A program made the position numbers and the translations under genes. Shown in pieces: positions 36,706 to 46,121 of a stretch of 57,617 nt of DNA; position 1 is the stretch's first letter, and every line of letters starts with the position of its first letter. The notes beneath the pieces were generated by a model. That model did not search any database and was not told where the DNA came from. It saw only the letters and a list, made by a program, of their open reading frames with translations. The DNA comes from Clostridiales bacterium (GTDB lineage: Bacteria > Bacillota > Clostridia > Saccharofermentanales > Saccharofermentanaceae): assembly GCA_017427465.1 (NCBI GenBank), contig JAFRST010000023.1, positions 1 to 57,617 of the forward strand, written 5' to 3'.

Positions 36706-38865
36706 ATGGGTAAGAAATTAGTTATTGTTGAGTCTCCTGCCAAGTCTAAGACAATTGGCAGATATCTTGGAAGCGATTATGTAATATCAGCATCTTTAGG
36801 TCATATCAGGGATTTACCTTCCGGTAATCTAGGCGTAGATGTTAAAAACAATTTTAAGCCTTTGTATATCACGATGAAGGGAAAGGAGAAGGTCGTAAGA
36901 GACCTTAAACTCTTGGCAGCTGACGCTGACGAGATATTGCTCGCAACCGACCCTGACCGCGAGGGAGAAGCAATTGCATGGCACCTGGCAAAGGTCTTGA
37001 AGATCGATCCTGATTCTAAGTGCCGTATTACATTTAACGAGATTACTAAGTCTGCTGTTCAGGAAGCTATTAAGAATCCCAGAAAGATCAACATGAATCT
37101 CGCTAATGCCCAGCAGGCAAGACGTATCCTCGACAGACTCGTCGGTTATGAACTGAGTCCGCTCCTCTGGAAGAAGATCCGCAAGGGCCTTTCAGCAGGA
37201 AGAGTTCAGTCTGTAGCTACCAAGATCGTAATGGACCGCGATGCTGAGATCGATGAATTTAAGCCAGAAGAATACTGGCTCATTAAAGCTTTGGTTACTC
37301 CCGGCAAGAACTCTGACAAGTTTATGCTCGGTTATTATGGTGTTTCCGATGGCGCAGGCAAGGTCAGAAAGGATGATCTTAAGTGCCTTGAAGATGCTCA
37401 GGAAGTATTGGAAGCTGTCGGCAGCGGTCCGTTGGTTGTAGATTCGATCAAGAAAGGTAATAAGGAGCGCAATCCTTATCCGCCGTTTACAACTTCCACA
37501 TTGCAGCAGGAAGCATCTAAGAGACTTGGTTTCTCATCTAAGAAAACAATGTCCATTGCCCAGCAGCTCTATGAAGGTGTTGAGATCGAAGGCCAGGGCC
37601 AGACCGCTTTGGTATCTTATATCAGAACAGACTCCGTCCGTATTTCCGAGGAAGCTGTCGCAGCTGCCAAGGCATTGATCAAGGAGAGATTCGGAGATGA
37701 ATACTGCGCTCCGTTTAAGAGACAGTATAAGAATAAAAATTCAGCTCAGGATGCTCATGAAGCCATAAGACCAACGCACTTTGATCTCGATCCGAGAAAT
37801 ATCAAGTCTTCACTGACTAACGACCAGTACAAGCTATATCAGCTTATCTGGGACAGATTCCTTGCTACCCAGATGACCGCTTGCAAGCTCGATACCGTTA
37901 CATGTCAGGCTTCCTGCAACAACAGGGTTTTCAGAGCGACAGGCGAGACAGTTACTTTTAAGGGCTTCCTTGTTCTTTATGATGATATTGCAGAAGATAC
38001 AAAGGTTGAAGATGCTGATACAAAGGCCACCATTCCTCCGCTCGAGGACGGTATGAAGCTTGAGCTCTTGGATCTTAAGTCTTTGCAGAAGTTCACGACA
38101 CCTCCTCCGCATTATACGGAAGCTACGCTCATAAAGGCACTTGAAGAGTATGGAATAGGAAGACCTTCTACATATGCTCCTACAATATCCACGATCCTTG
38201 ATCGTAAGTATATCGAGAAGAACGGAAGACTTCTTCAGATCACTGATCTCGGTAAGATCGTTACCAATATGCTTTCCGAGAATTTCAGTGAGATCGTAGA
38301 CCTCTCGTTTACAGCTGAGATGGAGAATAAACTCGATGAAGTAGAAGAAGGTAAGGAAGAATGGGAACATGTTCTCGAGAAATTCTATCCTGAATTTAAC
38401 ACTCAGATAAAGGCTGCTCAGGAATCCATAGATAAGATTACATTCGAGCCTGAGAAGACCGGTGAGGTTTGCCCTCAATGCGGCGGTGAACTCGTTTACA
38501 AGGAAGGCAGATACGGTAAGTTCGTAGCTTGCTCTAATTTCCCTGAGTGCAATTACACAAAGAATATCGTTGTTTATGCTAAGGGTACTTGCCCTAAGTG
38601 CGGTTCGGGACTCCTGGTCCACAAGTCAAAGAAGTACAGGAATAAGTCCTTCTATACTTGCGATAAGCAGGGGGCTGATCCTAACTGTGATTTTATCTCA
38701 TGGGATCTTCCCATTGATGGTAAGGTATGCCCCGAATGCGGAAGCTTTATGGTGCTTAAGCATTTTGGAAGAAAGTCTTATCCCAGGTGCTCCAATAAGG
38801 ACTGCGTTACTAACGTAAAAAAGCCCAGAGCTGCAAAGATCAAGAAGACTGAAGATGAAGAGTAA
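36706..38865 (+). CDS. topA: DNA topoisomerase I (type IA)
   Basis: Relaxes negative supercoils. The TOPRIM domain has VIVESPAKSKTIGRYLG and ATDPDREGEAIAWHL; the active-site Tyr is in SYIRTDSVRIS near residue 305. The C-terminus carries three four-Cys zinc ribbons beginning near residue 588 (CPQCGG, CPKCGSG and CPECGSF, each closed by a later CxxxxxC pair). 719 residues is normal for Clostridia. The ribosome site GGGGAG adjoins a 22-bp A/T palindrome. The last bases overlap trmFO by 11. Confidence 0.96.
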   Translation: MGKKLVIVESPAKSKTIGRYLGSDYVISASLGHIRDLPSGNLGVDVKNNFKPLYITMKGKEKVVRDLKLLAADADEILLATDPDREGEAIAWHLAKVLKIDPDSKCRITFNEITKSAVQEAIKNPRKINMNLANAQQARRILDRLVGYELSPLLWKKIRKGLSAGRVQSVATKIVMDRDAEIDEFKPEEYWLIKALVTPGKNSDKFMLGYYGVSDGAGKVRKDDLKCLEDAQEVLEAVGSGPLVVDSIKKGNKERNPYPPFTTSTLQQEASKRLGFSSKKTMSIAQQLYEGVEIEGQGQTALVSYIRTDSVRISEEAVAAAKALIKERFGDEYCAPFKRQYKNKNSAQDAHEAIRPTHFDLDPRNIKSSLTNDQYKLYQLIWDRFLATQMTACKLDTVTCQASCNNRVFRATGETVTFKGFLVLYDDIAEDTKVEDADTKATIPPLEDGMKLELLDLKSLQKFTTPPPHYTEATLIKALEEYGIGRPSTYAPTISTILDRKYIEKNGRLLQITDLGKIVTNMLSENFSEIVDLSFTAEMENKLDEVEEGKEEWEHVLEKFYPEFNTQIKAAQESIDKITFEPEKTGEVCPQCGGELVYKEGRYGKFVACSNFPECNYTKNIVVYAKGTCPKCGSGLLVHKSKKYRNKSFYTCDKQGADPNCDFISWDLPIDGKVCPECGSFMVLKHFGRKSYPRCSNKDCVTNVKKPRAAKIKKTEDEE

Positions 38866-40198
38866 GCCTGTTGTTACCATTATCGGAGCAGGTCTTGCGG
38901 GCTCAGAGGCTGCTTATGTCTGCGCAAGGGCAGGTGTTTCAGTAAGACTGTGTGAGATGAAGCCGGTGAAGTATTCTCCGGCGCATCATTCAGAGAATTT
39001 TGCAGAGCTTGTATGCAGTAATTCATTGAGAGCTGCTGCCAGAGAGAACGCTATCGGACTTCTTAAAGAAGAGCTCAGACGATTGGGTTCACTTATTATG
39101 GAATCGGCTGACAAGGCCAGCATTCCCGCAGGCGGGGCTTTGGCTGTAGACCGAGATGAATTCTCGGGATACATTACCGAGAAGATCAGAAACCATCCTT
39201 TGATCGAAGTAATTAATGCCGAAGTACCCAAGATCCCTGAAGAGGGAATAGTCATTGTGGCTACAGGACCTCTTACTGAAGGTGATCTTTATGAGGATAT
39301 CATTAAAGTAACAGGTGATACTTCAGGGCTTCATTTCTTTGACAGTGCTGCTCCTATCGTCAGCGGTGATTCCATTGATATGACAAAGGCTTTCAGGGCT
39401 TCCAGATATGGCAAGGGCGGAGACGATTACATTAATTGCCCGATGACTAAGGAACAGTATCTCGCGTTCAGGGAAGAGCTTGTTAATGCCGAGAGGGCAG
39501 AGGTCAAGAACTTTGACAGAGAGATAGTTTTTGAAGGATGTATGCCTATTGAGGTTATGGCTCAAAGAGGTGTTGATACAATGAGGTTCGGTCCTTTGAA
39601 AGGCGTGGGACTCATTGATCCGGCTACAGGCAAAGAGCCTTATGCAAATCTGCAGTTGAGGCAGGATGACCGTGCCAAGACCATGTATAATCTCGTCGGC
39701 TTCCAGACAAGACTTAAGTGGCCTGAGCAGAAGAGAGTTTTCGGAATGATTCCGGGTCTTGAGAATGCCGAATACACAAGATATGGAGTAATGCACCGCA
39801 ATACATTCCTTAATTCTCCACTATATCTGTCTTCTCACTATAACCTCAGAGCTAAGCCTGATATCTTCTTTGCTGGACAGATCACAGGTGTTGAAGGTTA
39901 TATTGAATCTACGGCATCCGGTTTCCTCGCAGGTTTCTATGCCGCTCAGAGAGCTTTGGGTATTGATCCTTCTTATGAACCTGATCCGTGTACAGTTATA
40001 GGTTCTATGGCTCTGTATGTCTCTGATCCTCATATCAAGAAGTTCCAGCCGATGAATGCTAACTTTGGTATCGTTGCTCCGATCGAAGGCCGCTTTAAGG
40101 GTAAGTCCGGAAAGAAAGATAAGAATAATGCCATTGCCGACAGAGCTTTGGAACATCTTAAACTTTTTGAAGAGAACTTAAAGAGCATTACAGGTTGA
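38855..40198 (+). CDS. trmFO: tRNA uridine-54 methyltransferase, folate/FAD-dependent
   Basis: Makes 5-methyluridine at tRNA position 54 from methylene-tetrahydrofolate. The FAD-binding GAGLAGSEAAYVCARAG is at residues 11-27, followed by the family-specific HHSENFAELVCSNSLRA with a catalytic Cys, then NCPMTKEQY, FEGCMPIEVMAQRG and AGQITGVEGYIES. 447 residues is standard. It overlaps topA by 11 bases, the usual topA-trmFO linkage in Firmicutes. Confidence 0.96.
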   Translation: MKSKPVVTIIGAGLAGSEAAYVCARAGVSVRLCEMKPVKYSPAHHSENFAELVCSNSLRAAARENAIGLLKEELRRLGSLIMESADKASIPAGGALAVDRDEFSGYITEKIRNHPLIEVINAEVPKIPEEGIVIVATGPLTEGDLYEDIIKVTGDTSGLHFFDSAAPIVSGDSIDMTKAFRASRYGKGGDDYINCPMTKEQYLAFREELVNAERAEVKNFDREIVFEGCMPIEVMAQRGVDTMRFGPLKGVGLIDPATGKEPYANLQLRQDDRAKTMYNLVGFQTRLKWPEQKRVFGMIPGLENAEYTRYGVMHRNTFLNSPLYLSSHYNLRAKPDIFFAGQITGVEGYIESTASGFLAGFYAAQRALGIDPSYEPDPCTVIGSMALYVSDPHIKKFQPMNANFGIVAPIEGRFKGKSGKKDKNNAIADRALEHLKLFEENLKSITG

Positions 40199-40202
40199 AA
40201 CT

Positions 40203-41057
40203 ATGAACAGAACTGATATTGATAACGATACTCCCGCAACGCCGAAGGGACCGCTGGTCCGGTTCTTCATGTCAGGTTGGTCTAATCTGGTCAGAATGAT
40301 GGGTGTAAATGTTTTGTTTATCATTTTCAACATTCCGGCATTAGCGCTTTGCTACTATATGGCGGCCGTTTTCATTCCCATGCTCGCTCCTGTAATGAAA
40401 TGGGATGTCTTTATAACAATTACTGAGACTGACGGCTCAGAAGTGATCTCTTATCAGCTTTTGCTCTTGTTGGTTGTTTTCTTTGTTATGGCTTTGCTGT
40501 CAAGTCTTCTTATTTGTATAGGTCCTTTCCAGGCCGGTTTTTCCCAGGTTTATAAAGGTATCAGGACCAATACTTCAGTTTCTTTATTCAGCGATTTTAA
40601 GCGCGGTATTAAGGAGAACTGGGGTAAGTCTTTGGTGGCAATGCTTATTGGTATTGTGTTGACCATTGTATTTCTGATAGCTATTGTTTTTTATGCAAGT
40701 CTTGGCAGTCAGTCCGGTATTGTCGTAGCGATGATATTCGGTATTTTGTTCTTTGCATTCATTCTTATACAGAACTTTGTATACAACATGATGGTTGCGA
40801 CAGACCTAAAGCTCAGTAAGATCTATAAGAACGCGATCCTTTTAGTGCTTTTAAGATTCGGACCGTGTTTGGGACTTGCTTTATTGGTAATCATATTCTA
40901 CTTTGCAGTACCGTTTTTCCTTTTGATGTCAGCATCTTATCTTACACTCGGTATATATCTTTTCCTTTACTCGTTTGTTGTTATCTCATGGATGCAATAC
41001 TTCATGTCTTACTATACGGGCAAGTTGATTGACAAATATGTTTCAACTGATGATTGA
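40203..41057 (+). CDS. YesL/DUF624-like multi-spanning membrane protein
   Basis: 284 residues with about six hydrophobic segments (near 35-60, 82-107, 145-170, 175-195, 215-240 and 245-270). The early stretch SGWSNLVRMMGVNVLFIIFNIPALALCYYM is of the DUF624 type seen in YesL-like proteins, often linked to carbohydrate-use loci, but the match is by eye. It begins four bases after trmFO and may share its transcript. Function unknown. Confidence 0.65.
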   Translation: MNRTDIDNDTPATPKGPLVRFFMSGWSNLVRMMGVNVLFIIFNIPALALCYYMAAVFIPMLAPVMKWDVFITITETDGSEVISYQLLLLLVVFFVMALLSSLLICIGPFQAGFSQVYKGIRTNTSVSLFSDFKRGIKENWGKSLVAMLIGIVLTIVFLIAIVFYASLGSQSGIVVAMIFGILFFAFILIQNFVYNMMVATDLKLSKIYKNAILLVLLRFGPCLGLALLVIIFYFAVPFFLLMSASYLTLGIYLFLYSFVVISWMQYFMSYYTGKLIDKYVSTDD

Positions 41058-41143
41058 GCCTAAATAATCTCTTGAGAATGAGTTAGAATACAATAAGTTA
41101 CTACAAAAGCAAACTTTGAGGCTCTGATACAGAAGATATAACC

Positions 41144-42040
41144 ATGTATGATTTTAATCTTTTGCCGGAAGATACAGTTATGACACTCGGCGTCGCGCTG
41201 GTGTTGTTTGCTGTTGCTTTTGTCTTTTTCGTAATCGTTGCTGTTTATACTATGATCAAGACTGCTACTTACAGTAAGCAGCATAAGGACAAGCTTAAAC
41301 TTGTTTGTGATGTCGCATATTTCCACGAGCGCGGAAAGCGTGATAATCAGGAAGATTCCATCTATATTTCACCGATCGAAAAGGTTGAAGAATCCGGCCT
41401 CATAGCAGCCTGCTCCGATGGAATGGGCGGACTTCTTAACGGTGAAGTCGTATCAAAGTATGTTACTGATTCTTTGCAGGAGAATTACCCCTATGCTTTT
41501 GATGCACAGAATGATAATGCGAAAATAATCAGCGATATTTCCAATAAGGTCTATGAAGAATACCATTTGGGCGCCGGTGCGACGCTCGTCATGGTGCATA
41601 TTTTCGACGACTACATGAACTTCTACAGCCTTGGAGACAGCAACATAATCCTTATCCGTAATAACCGCGCGACACTCCTGAATTATAAGCAGAATTACAT
41701 GACACTTATGATCAAGAAGTTCGCGGAAGGCGGTATCGATACCATCGATGCCTATAAAGATACCAGGGCTAAGGGCTTGATCGATTTTGTAGGAAATCTG
41801 AATTGCAACGTGCTTAAGACTTCAAAGCCTATTAGGCTTATCGAGAATGATATCATCATTGTAAGTTCTGACGGCGTTACCGATTCAATACCTTTAAATC
41901 GGCTTGTAAATCACATTCATTTCGATCAGAATGCGACGGGTATCGCAAGAGCAATAAAATATGGCGTTAAGACCAGAAGGAATCCGAGACAGGATAACTA
42001 CTCGGCTGTCGTCATTAAGATGAACAGGAGCTTCGTGTGA
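41144..42040 (+). CDS. Membrane-anchored PP2C-type protein phosphatase
   Basis: 298 residues: a single N-terminal membrane helix (about 13-37), then a PPM/PP2C phosphatase domain on the cytoplasmic side. Metal-binding and catalytic elements are present: RGKRDNQEDSIYIS (about 61-74), ACSDGMGGLLNGE (about 89), GAGATLVMVHI, SLGDSNIILIRN (about 162), VSSDGVTDSI (about 240) and the closing RQDNYSAVVIKM. It likely removes phosphate from Ser or Thr. No Ser/Thr kinase is in this window. The downstream gene overlaps by four bases and looks like a degenerate version of the same domain. The ribosome site AGAAG is weak. Confidence 0.85.
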   Translation: MYDFNLLPEDTVMTLGVALVLFAVAFVFFVIVAVYTMIKTATYSKQHKDKLKLVCDVAYFHERGKRDNQEDSIYISPIEKVEESGLIAACSDGMGGLLNGEVVSKYVTDSLQENYPYAFDAQNDNAKIISDISNKVYEEYHLGAGATLVMVHIFDDYMNFYSLGDSNIILIRNNRATLLNYKQNYMTLMIKKFAEGGIDTIDAYKDTRAKGLIDFVGNLNCNVLKTSKPIRLIENDIIIVSSDGVTDSIPLNRLVNHIHFDQNATGIARAIKYGVKTRRNPRQDNYSAVVIKMNRSFV

Positions 42041-42579
42041 TAGAGTATTACACATTTAAGCACAGGGGAGACTCTTTGGAATATCTGGATGAGGTGTATC
42101 TGTCACTCGTCCCGAGTATCACTGTTGCCATGTTCTACGGTTCCAAGATAAAGGAAGGCGCAAGAAGCCAGGCTCTGTTGTTCTCTGAGTTGCTAAATAG
42201 TGAAGAAGGCGCTACAAGTATCGCAAAGCTTGATTCTTTTATGGAGGAATGTCTTGAATTGACATCTGAGTATCTTCTCCTCAGATCCGTGAATAACGGA
42301 ATCGAGTGTTTCAGAAGAGGCGATATCTATGCCAAGATCGTTAGAAACGGACAGATAAGCATTTTGCCAAACGGTTATTTCGGACTATCGCATGAAGACA
42401 GGATCATTTGTGCAACCTCAAATTTCTATAAATATTTAACGGATGAAGGTATTCTCGCTGATGCATTGGTGGCAGATTCCTGCTCTGACTGGATGAATAT
42501 GCTGATACGAAGGATATCAGACCAGAATCAGCTGAGATGCGGCAATCTTTCTGCTGTAACACTTAAGCTTGACGCTTGA
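42037..42579 (+). CDS. Probable degenerate PP2C-like protein (candidate pseudophosphatase)
   Basis: 180 residues. By eye it lines up with the upstream phosphatase: YTFKHRGDSLEYLDEVYLS with YFHERGKRDNQEDSIYIS; GDIYAKIVRNGQISIL with GDSNIILIRNNRATLL; EDRIICATSNFYKYLTDE with NDIIIVSSDGVTDS; and the final GNLSAVTLKLD with DNYSAVVIKM. The metal-binding Asp residues of RDNQED, SDGMGG and SDGVTD are all missing, so catalysis is unlikely. The GTG start at 42037 overlaps the phosphatase stop (GTGA) and has AGGAG six bases before it. Its last 52 bases overlap the convergent GH3 gene. The family call is an inference from alignment without tools. Confidence 0.65.
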   Translation: MIEYYTFKHRGDSLEYLDEVYLSLVPSITVAMFYGSKIKEGARSQALLFSELLNSEEGATSIAKLDSFMEECLELTSEYLLLRSVNNGIECFRRGDIYAKIVRNGQISILPNGYFGLSHEDRIICATSNFYKYLTDEGILADALVADSCSDWMNMLIRRISDQNQLRCGNLSAVTLKLDA

Positions 42580-44999
42580 TTCTTTGATGTATGGCTTTCA
42601 AGAGCGAATTTGATGATCCTTCTCGCAGATCTTTCTATATCGTCACCTGATATAAGACCTTTCCTGTAAGCTTTCATTATCTTTGCGGGAATGTTAGGAA
42701 GTCCGGGCATAATAAGATCTGTTCCTGCTTTGCAGCAAAGTTCATCTAGACTCTCGTGGTGACCTGTTGCGAACCAGTCGGTCATGACGATGCCTTTAAA
42801 GCCCCATTCATTTCGCAATATCTTAGTCTGAAGATCGTAGTTAAGCGCGGAGTAGATCCCGTTGATCTTGTTGTAGCTGCACATTACAGCTTCTAATTGA
42901 TCGGTGTTAATTGCGATACGGAATGCTTTAAGATAGATCTCTCTAAGTGTTCTTTCATCAAGGTTGGAAGATGATATATTGCGCTTTGTTTCCAGGTTAT
43001 TTGCTGCGAAATGCTTTAATGTAGGATAGCAGCCATCCTGGGAGTGAATTCCGCTCATTGTGTACCTGGCCATAAGGCCTGTAAGTAACGGATCTTCGGA
43101 ATAGTATTCGTAGTTTCTTCCGCACAGCGGATTTCTGTGGATGTTGACCGCAGGAGCCAGCCAGAATACTACGCCGTATTCACGCATTTCAAGAGATATT
43201 GCTGCACCTAACTCTTGAGCGCTTTCAATATCCCATGTCTGGGCAACTAATGTCTCAGACGGCCACGATGTGCAATGCTGATAGTAGAGATGGGATTTAG
43301 CAGCGTCTTCAACTTTTGAAACGATGCTGTGGGAACTTCTTATGGATTCGGGAAGGGTAGGGATCGCATAGATGTTATGCCAGGGCTTTTTTGAGACTCT
43401 GGTGAGATTTAATCCCTGTGGGCCGTCAGCCATCGGCATACCATCGATTCCCTTATGGAAAAGCTTAGATGTTGTATATCCTACGGCGCCGAAAACCCTG
43501 TGCCTGAATGGACCGAAGTAAGTCCTTCCGACAAGTAGCCTGCACATATCTTTATAAGTTAGTTTGGATACCACATTATCGATCTCTGGACTCCTGTCAA
43601 ACTCGGGGGCTTTGTATTCATGAGTTATGCAAGCTATTGATGATGATTCGATATTGATTCTCTCAATTCCTTCAGGAATAACTCTGATGCTCTTATCGTG
43701 AACGATATAAACAGTTTTGCGGTCAGACAGGGTGATCGGTTCAGTCTTCTCGGTTACAGCATCTTTATCAAGAGACAATATAAGTACAGGCTCATCGTTC
43801 AGATACACGATGTATTCACCCTGTTCAAGGATGAAGTGATGATTATCGTTATCAAATCCGGCAAAATCAGATAAGTTAAATCTAAGAGTAACGGTCTGGC
43901 TTCTGCCGGGTTCAAGAACGTTGGTCTTTTGGAAGCCTGCAAGGATCCTTTCTTCTCTTATCAGCTTGTTTTCGGGGCAAGACAGATAGCACATTACTAC
44001 TTCTTTGCCCGGTATATTACCTGTGTTGGTTACTTCAGCAGTCAGTGAGATATCAGTGTTGTCATTTTGAGCTGATAAATACTTTGTATTAAAGCTTGTA
44101 TAGCTTAAGCCGTATCCGAAACTGTATCTGGGAATGATGTGTCTCTTTTCGAACCATCTGTATCCTGCGAAAATCCCTTCCAGATAGTCTTCCTGATACT
44201 GATCGGGATTTCTTTCAGAAAATGTCTCAGCAGAAGGATAATCATTATATTTATATGCCCAGGTATCTGCTAATCTGCCGGATGGGTTGACCTTGCCGGT
44301 AAGCACATCAGCTAGGGCGTTGCCGGTCTCCATTCCGCCTTGCATAAGAAGAACTACAGCTGAGAACCTGATGTCGTCAAGAAAAGAGAGATCAATTACT
44401 GCTCCAACGTTCAGAACAAGAATATTGTTTTCGTATAATTCTGTGACCGAGCGCATGAGTTTAAGCTCATCATCTGTTGCGTAGTAGTCTCCGGGTATGT
44501 CTTTCCTGTCAGCACCTTCGCCTGATTGTCTGGTCAGGACATAGACAGCGGTATAAGTATTTATCTTGTCAGAAACTTTTAAAGCTCTTCCTGCGGGAAG
44601 ATAGAACGGGTTGTCTGCTGCGTAATCCATGCGGTACCTCAAGGGCACCTTCTTCATGGCCTTCTTAAGATTATTTTTGTATGCTTGGAGCTCATTTTCG
44701 AACAAGACATCGTATTCATCAAGCCAAGTTCCTGAAGCCACAGTAATTCCTGCGTTTTTCAGGCCTTCCTCAACGCAGACGTTATATCTCGGATTGTTCT
44801 CGCCTGAGCCGGTCCCTCCGAATGCAGTGTGCCTTGCACCTGCTCCATAAAGAGCAATGGTTTTTGTAGCGAGTGGAAGAACGCCGTTATTCTCAAGAAG
44901 AACGATTCCGTCGGCACAGATCTTTCTGGCAAGATCACGGTGTTTGATCTCGCGTTCCGATATTTCGGGGCTTTTCTGTGCGTAGAATATAGGCTTCAT
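42528..44999 (-). CDS. Glycoside hydrolase family 3 beta-glucosidase, circularly permuted domain order
   Basis: 823 residues. The alpha/beta sandwich normally found in the C-terminal half comes first (GIVLLENNGVLPLA at about 31-44, ALYGAGARHTAFGGTGSG, LNVGAV, VNPSGRLADTW, YSFGYGLSYTSF), then a fibronectin III-like domain (about 310-400), then the TIM barrel (about 455-800) with GRNYEYYSEDP, TLKHFAANNLETKRN and the nucleophile Asp in GIVMTDWFATGHHE near residue 740. This reversed order is known for beta-glucosidases of Ruminococcus albus and Butyrivibrio fibrisolvens. No signal peptide, so cytoplasmic. It starts two bases after the tgt stop and overlaps the convergent gene by 52 bases. Confidence 0.92.
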   Translation of the reverse strand: MKPIFYAQKSPEISEREIKHRDLARKICADGIVLLENNGVLPLATKTIALYGAGARHTAFGGTGSGENNPRYNVCVEEGLKNAGITVASGTWLDEYDVLFENELQAYKNNLKKAMKKVPLRYRMDYAADNPFYLPAGRALKVSDKINTYTAVYVLTRQSGEGADRKDIPGDYYATDDELKLMRSVTELYENNILVLNVGAVIDLSFLDDIRFSAVVLLMQGGMETGNALADVLTGKVNPSGRLADTWAYKYNDYPSAETFSERNPDQYQEDYLEGIFAGYRWFEKRHIIPRYSFGYGLSYTSFNTKYLSAQNDNTDISLTAEVTNTGNIPGKEVVMCYLSCPENKLIREERILAGFQKTNVLEPGRSQTVTLRFNLSDFAGFDNDNHHFILEQGEYIVYLNDEPVLILSLDKDAVTEKTEPITLSDRKTVYIVHDKSIRVIPEGIERINIESSSIACITHEYKAPEFDRSPEIDNVVSKLTYKDMCRLLVGRTYFGPFRHRVFGAVGYTTSKLFHKGIDGMPMADGPQGLNLTRVSKKPWHNIYAIPTLPESIRSSHSIVSKVEDAAKSHLYYQHCTSWPSETLVAQTWDIESAQELGAAISLEMREYGVVFWLAPAVNIHRNPLCGRNYEYYSEDPLLTGLMARYTMSGIHSQDGCYPTLKHFAANNLETKRNISSSNLDERTLREIYLKAFRIAINTDQLEAVMCSYNKINGIYSALNYDLQTKILRNEWGFKGIVMTDWFATGHHESLDELCCKAGTDLIMPGLPNIPAKIMKAYRKGLISGDDIERSARRIIKFALESHTSKNQASSLSVTAERLPHLS

Positions 45000-45001
45000 T
45001 A

Positions 45002-46120
45002 TTAACCTAATCGCTCGTAGAACTCTTTTCTGAAACTTCCTAGTCTGTCTTCGGCGATCGCCTGACGGATCCTGTCCATAAGGACAAGCAGGAAGTGGAT
45101 ATTGTGATAAGTGCAGAGCCTCAATCCGAACATCTCGTTAGCTTTGATGAGGTGTCTTACATAAGCTGCTGAAAAGTTAGAGCATGCATAGCAATTGCAA
45201 TCAGGATCCATAGGACCGAAGTCTTCTGCAAACTTCTTGTCTCTGATGATCTTCTTGCCGTAATCGGTAAGGATGGTTCCGTGTCTGCCCATTCTTGTAG
45301 GAAGAACGCAGTCGAACATGTCAACGCCTCTGCATGAGCCTTCAATGAGATAATCAGGAGTACCTACGCCCATGAGGTATCGGGGCTTATCCTCAGGCAT
45401 CAGAGGCACTGTGCAGTCGATCATGTCGATGAATAGATTTTTGGGTTCGCCAACGGATATGCCGCCTATCGCAAATCCGGGCAGATCAAAAGAAGTAATA
45501 GCGTCAGCGCTCTTCTTGCGGAGGTCCGGGTACATAGAGCCCTGGATGATGCCGAAGAGAGCCTGTTCTTCAGGTCTCTTGTGAGCCTCGATGCAGCGCT
45601 CAAGCCATCTTGTAGTCCTTGCCTGAGATCTGTCAGCATAAGCATGCTCGGAAGGGTAGGGGCAGCATTCATCGAAAGCCATGATGATATCAGCGCCTAA
45701 GTCGTTTTGGACCTGCATTGATATCTCAGGTGTAAGGAAAAGCTTTCTTCCGTCAATGTGGGAACTGAATTTTACACCCTCTTCTTTGATATCCTTGGGC
45801 TTCGAAAGAGAGAATACCTGGAATCCGCCTGAGTCTGTAAGGATAGCGCCTTTCCAGTTCATGAATTTATGAAGACCGCCGGCCTTTGCAACGATATCAC
45901 TTCCCGGTCTGAGCCAGAGGTGATATGTGTTTGAGAGCATTATTCCTGCACCCATTGCGTATACTTCTTCAGGACTCATGCCTTTGACTGAGGCTTGCGT
46001 GCCGACCGGCATAAATGCCGGCGTCATGAATGTCCCGTGAGGTGTGTGTACTTTACCGAGCCTTGCTCCTGTTTGAGCGCATGTGTGAATGTGTTCGTAC
46101 CATACGGGAGGATTAGACAT
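45002..46120 (-). CDS. tgt: tRNA-guanine transglycosylase (queuine tRNA-ribosyltransferase)
   Basis: Exchanges guanine 34 of tRNAs for Asp, Asn, His and Tyr with the queuosine precursor preQ1. Catalytic motifs are [12 protein letters not shown] (first Asp) and [12 protein letters not shown] (nucleophile Asp); the zinc site is CNCYAC with the later CTYHN His. The TGT fold elements [10 protein letters not shown] and [11 protein letters not shown] are present. The frame remains open 66 bases further upstream, but GGAGA six bases before the ATG at 46120 sets the start, giving 372 residues. One base separates it from queA. Confidence 0.96.
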   Translation of the reverse strand: MSNPPVWYEHIHTCAQTGARLGKVHTPHGTFMTPAFMPVGTQASVKGMSPEEVYAMGAGIMLSNTYHLWLRPGSDIVAKAGGLHKFMNWKGAILTDSGGFQVFSLSKPKDIKEEGVKFSSHIDGRKLFLTPEISMQVQNDLGADIIMAFDECCPYPSEHAYADRSQARTTRWLERCIEAHKRPEEQALFGIIQGSMYPDLRKKSADAITSFDLPGFAIGGISVGEPKNLFIDMIDCTVPLMPEDKPRYLMGVGTPDYLIEGSCRGVDMFDCVLPTRMGRHGTILTDYGKKIIRDKKFAEDFGPMDPDCNCYACSNFSAAYVRHLIKANEMFGLRLCTYHNIHFLLVLMDRIRQAIAEDRLGSFRKEFYERLG

Positions 46121-46121
46121 A

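Noticed and set aside
37834..38622. Minus-strand open frame of 262 codons
   Set aside because: It is antisense to the conserved topA core and zinc ribbons, with a Leu/Arg/Ser-rich composition typical of a shadow frame.
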